Shown here in pieces: positions 62,560 to 64,000 of a DNA stretch of 64,000 bases (the stretch's first letter is position 1; the number at the start of each line of letters is the position of its first letter). The stretch comes from Lenzites betulinus. Its lineage: Eukaryota; Basidiomycota; Agaricomycetes; Polyporales; Polyporaceae. The stretch is from the NCBI GenBank assembly GCA_022264855.1, contig JABYQU010000047.1, positions 124,001 to 188,000 of the forward strand. Direction: 5' to 3'. The position numbers and the translations under genes were made by a program. The notes under the pieces were generated by a model. The model made no database searches. It was not told where the DNA came from and saw only the letters and a program-made list of their open reading frames with translations.

Positions 62560-64000
62560 TTACTCGTCATTGTTGTCCACACCGTCCTCTGCCCTGTCCA
62601 TCTGCTCCTCGATCCCCCCCATCACAGCGACTGCCAAGCCAGGCTTTTCGACCACAAAGTACCGTAGGGAATAATGCTGCGCTGCACGCGGGTCTGCCGA
62701 CTCGATATCAGTTAATGGTAATGGTACCATGGCCACCGAAGACTCAATCATCTTCACGTCAATGACTGCGCGCGAGAGCTCTCCTGCATAGGAGCATACC
62801 ATAAGAACATTGTAAGAGCTACGGAGAATGTCAGGGTCAGGAGCAGAGAAGTAAGACACCATAGCAAAGGCTCGTAACCCGGTAGGCATTTGAAAAACAA
62901 AGAAATATTGAATCTCTGCAAAACGGTTATTTGTGAGCTTCGGAATGATGCCGATGAGAAAGATGTGCACAAGTATAGACCGTGCGAGTACATACCTTCA
63001 CCATGCGCGCGCGCCGACAGTCGCCATGACGGGCCTCCGTCGGTCCCTCCTTCCAGAGTGCACGGGCATTCTGACCGTTCGGAAGGCGCAGCCGCGCCCA
63101 ACGCTGTACGGACGGACGATACCCAGGTTCCACGGGGATGTGGTACGCGCGCATGAAGGACTGTAGTGCGTTTCGCTCGGCTGCGGAAGTAAGGGTGAAC
63201 ATCGCACGGTCGCGAGCGCGCAGGAGTCGGAAGCCATCGCCCAAGTCGATCGACGAGGCTGGAGGGGTCTCGTCCATGGCAAAAGCTGGGATCATAGCTT
63301 GAAGGGCATTGATGCGTGTCCGTCGGAGGGCGCGTTCGGAAACGTTAGCATAGGGTGTGGCATGTTGCTTGATCTCCCGCGTGATGTTTCCAATGTAGTT
63401 TTCGAGTGTCCACTGGGTGTAGAGGGATCCGGGGCCGAGACGAAGGGCCTCGGGGACGATGTGGATGAGGGCGTGGACGCTTTGTCGGACGAAGTGGAGA
63501 CGGTCAAGACGGCGAGCATAGTAGAGATTCTCATAGTCTGTCACATACTCGACAAGGGCGCGATGGGCGTGGGGGAGCTGTGAGAAAGGAATAGTGTGCT
63601 GGAGCATGATGCGAATACCATACACGAGTTTACAAAAGTGCTGATAGAAGGGCGGAGGTAGGACGCCTCGAAGGAGGCCTGGGAGGAGGCCGTAAACATA
63701 CAACAGAAATTCCCATGCCTTGTATCCACTCGAGATCTTCTCCGCGGGATTGCGTGGGGGACGATCAAACGATCCAGGAAGGTACCGCGTTGCCATCTGC
63801 ACGACACGGCCATGCGCACGCCAGACCTGCGGCAAAGCTAGAACAGCCCAGGTCCAACTGTCACGGTCGTCGGTGGCGTCGCACTGGATGGTGCCCCGTA
63901 AATGGCTGATGAGCAGGTCGGTTAGATTGAGGGTAATGAGGTGCATTAAGTCCGCACCGAAACAGCCTGGCAGGGAGAGGACGCGCGGGAGACCACTGAA
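62560..64000 (-). CDS. tnp2/CACTA-like transposase, C-terminal part
   Basis: The frame is open to the right edge of the window, so the start lies outside. Exons are >64000-62996 and 62915-62560, with a GTATGT..TTGCAG intron. Recognised blocks are FSGLPRVLSLPGCFGADLMH, GSFDRPPRNPAEKISSGYKA, WEFLLYVYGLLPGLL and LHFVRQSVHALIHIVPEALR. Further blocks are TQWTLENYIGNITREIKQ, ALRRTRINALQAMIPAF and, after the intron, YFSAPDPDILRSSYN and LRYFVVEKPGLAVAVMGG. These are the conserved C-terminal blocks of the large transposase-like proteins of CACTA (CMC) elements in Agaricomycetes, family assigned from memory of the block pattern. The DDE catalytic part would be in the missing upstream portion. The visible part has no stop or frameshift, so it may be functional. 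Confidence 0.85.

Noticed and set aside
1..64000. CRISPR arrays, bacterial operators or Shine-Dalgarno sites
   Set aside because: The sequence is eukaryotic (spliced fungal genes); no regular repeat-spacer array is present.

Overview
This window is genomic DNA of a filamentous basidiomycete, most likely an Agaricomycete and plausibly one of the Polyporales. Genes carry many 50-70 nt GT-AG introns. The gene content includes HET-domain genes, DUF6535 membrane proteins, a DUF4470/TPR protein, a DASH-complex Dam1 subunit, a membrane-anchored pepsin-like protease and a CACTA-like transposase. The assignment rests on recognised families and gene architecture only.

Layout. At 1-8.6 kb lie ordinary conserved genes: the 3' part of VWA8 (+), DAM1 (-) and a DUF4470 protein (+). 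From 9.6 to 49.8 kb there is an accessory block. A DUF6535 gene (9583-12264, +) is followed by four minus-strand HET-domain paralogues (HET1 13.4-16.3, HET2 25.2-27.9, HET3 32.6-35.3, HET4 40.7-43.4 kb). A second DUF6535 gene (45826-49755, +) with the same exon structure closes the block. The spaces between the HET genes hold diverged copies of shared flanking sequence, so the block grew by segmental duplication. HET3 has a 7-bp frameshift and a lost splice donor, HET4 looks like a mosaic of its sisters, and the second DUF6535 gene is cut by a 1.4-kb terminal-inverted-repeat element. A further flank copy without a HET gene lies at 50.4-53.1 kb and is itself split by a foldback element.

Mobile and structured DNA includes a near-perfect 844-bp-arm inverted repeat (21462-23277) inside a larger diverged inverted repeat, a 12-bp-periodic array at its edge, a 472-bp MITE with CTT target duplication (39350-39821), the 1416-bp element in the DUF6535 gene, the ~1.07-kb foldback element, and two strong hairpins.

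At 54.6-57.0 kb is an aspartic protease with a C-terminal membrane anchor (-). At 59.0-62.5 kb are two unrecognised genes. The right edge (62560 to beyond 64000, -) is the C-terminal part of a tnp2/CACTA-like transposase.

Functional reading (inference): the HET genes are candidates for non-self recognition and programmed cell death. The flanking DUF6535 four-helix membrane proteins could be partners or simply co-amplified neighbours. The window gives no direct proof of either.
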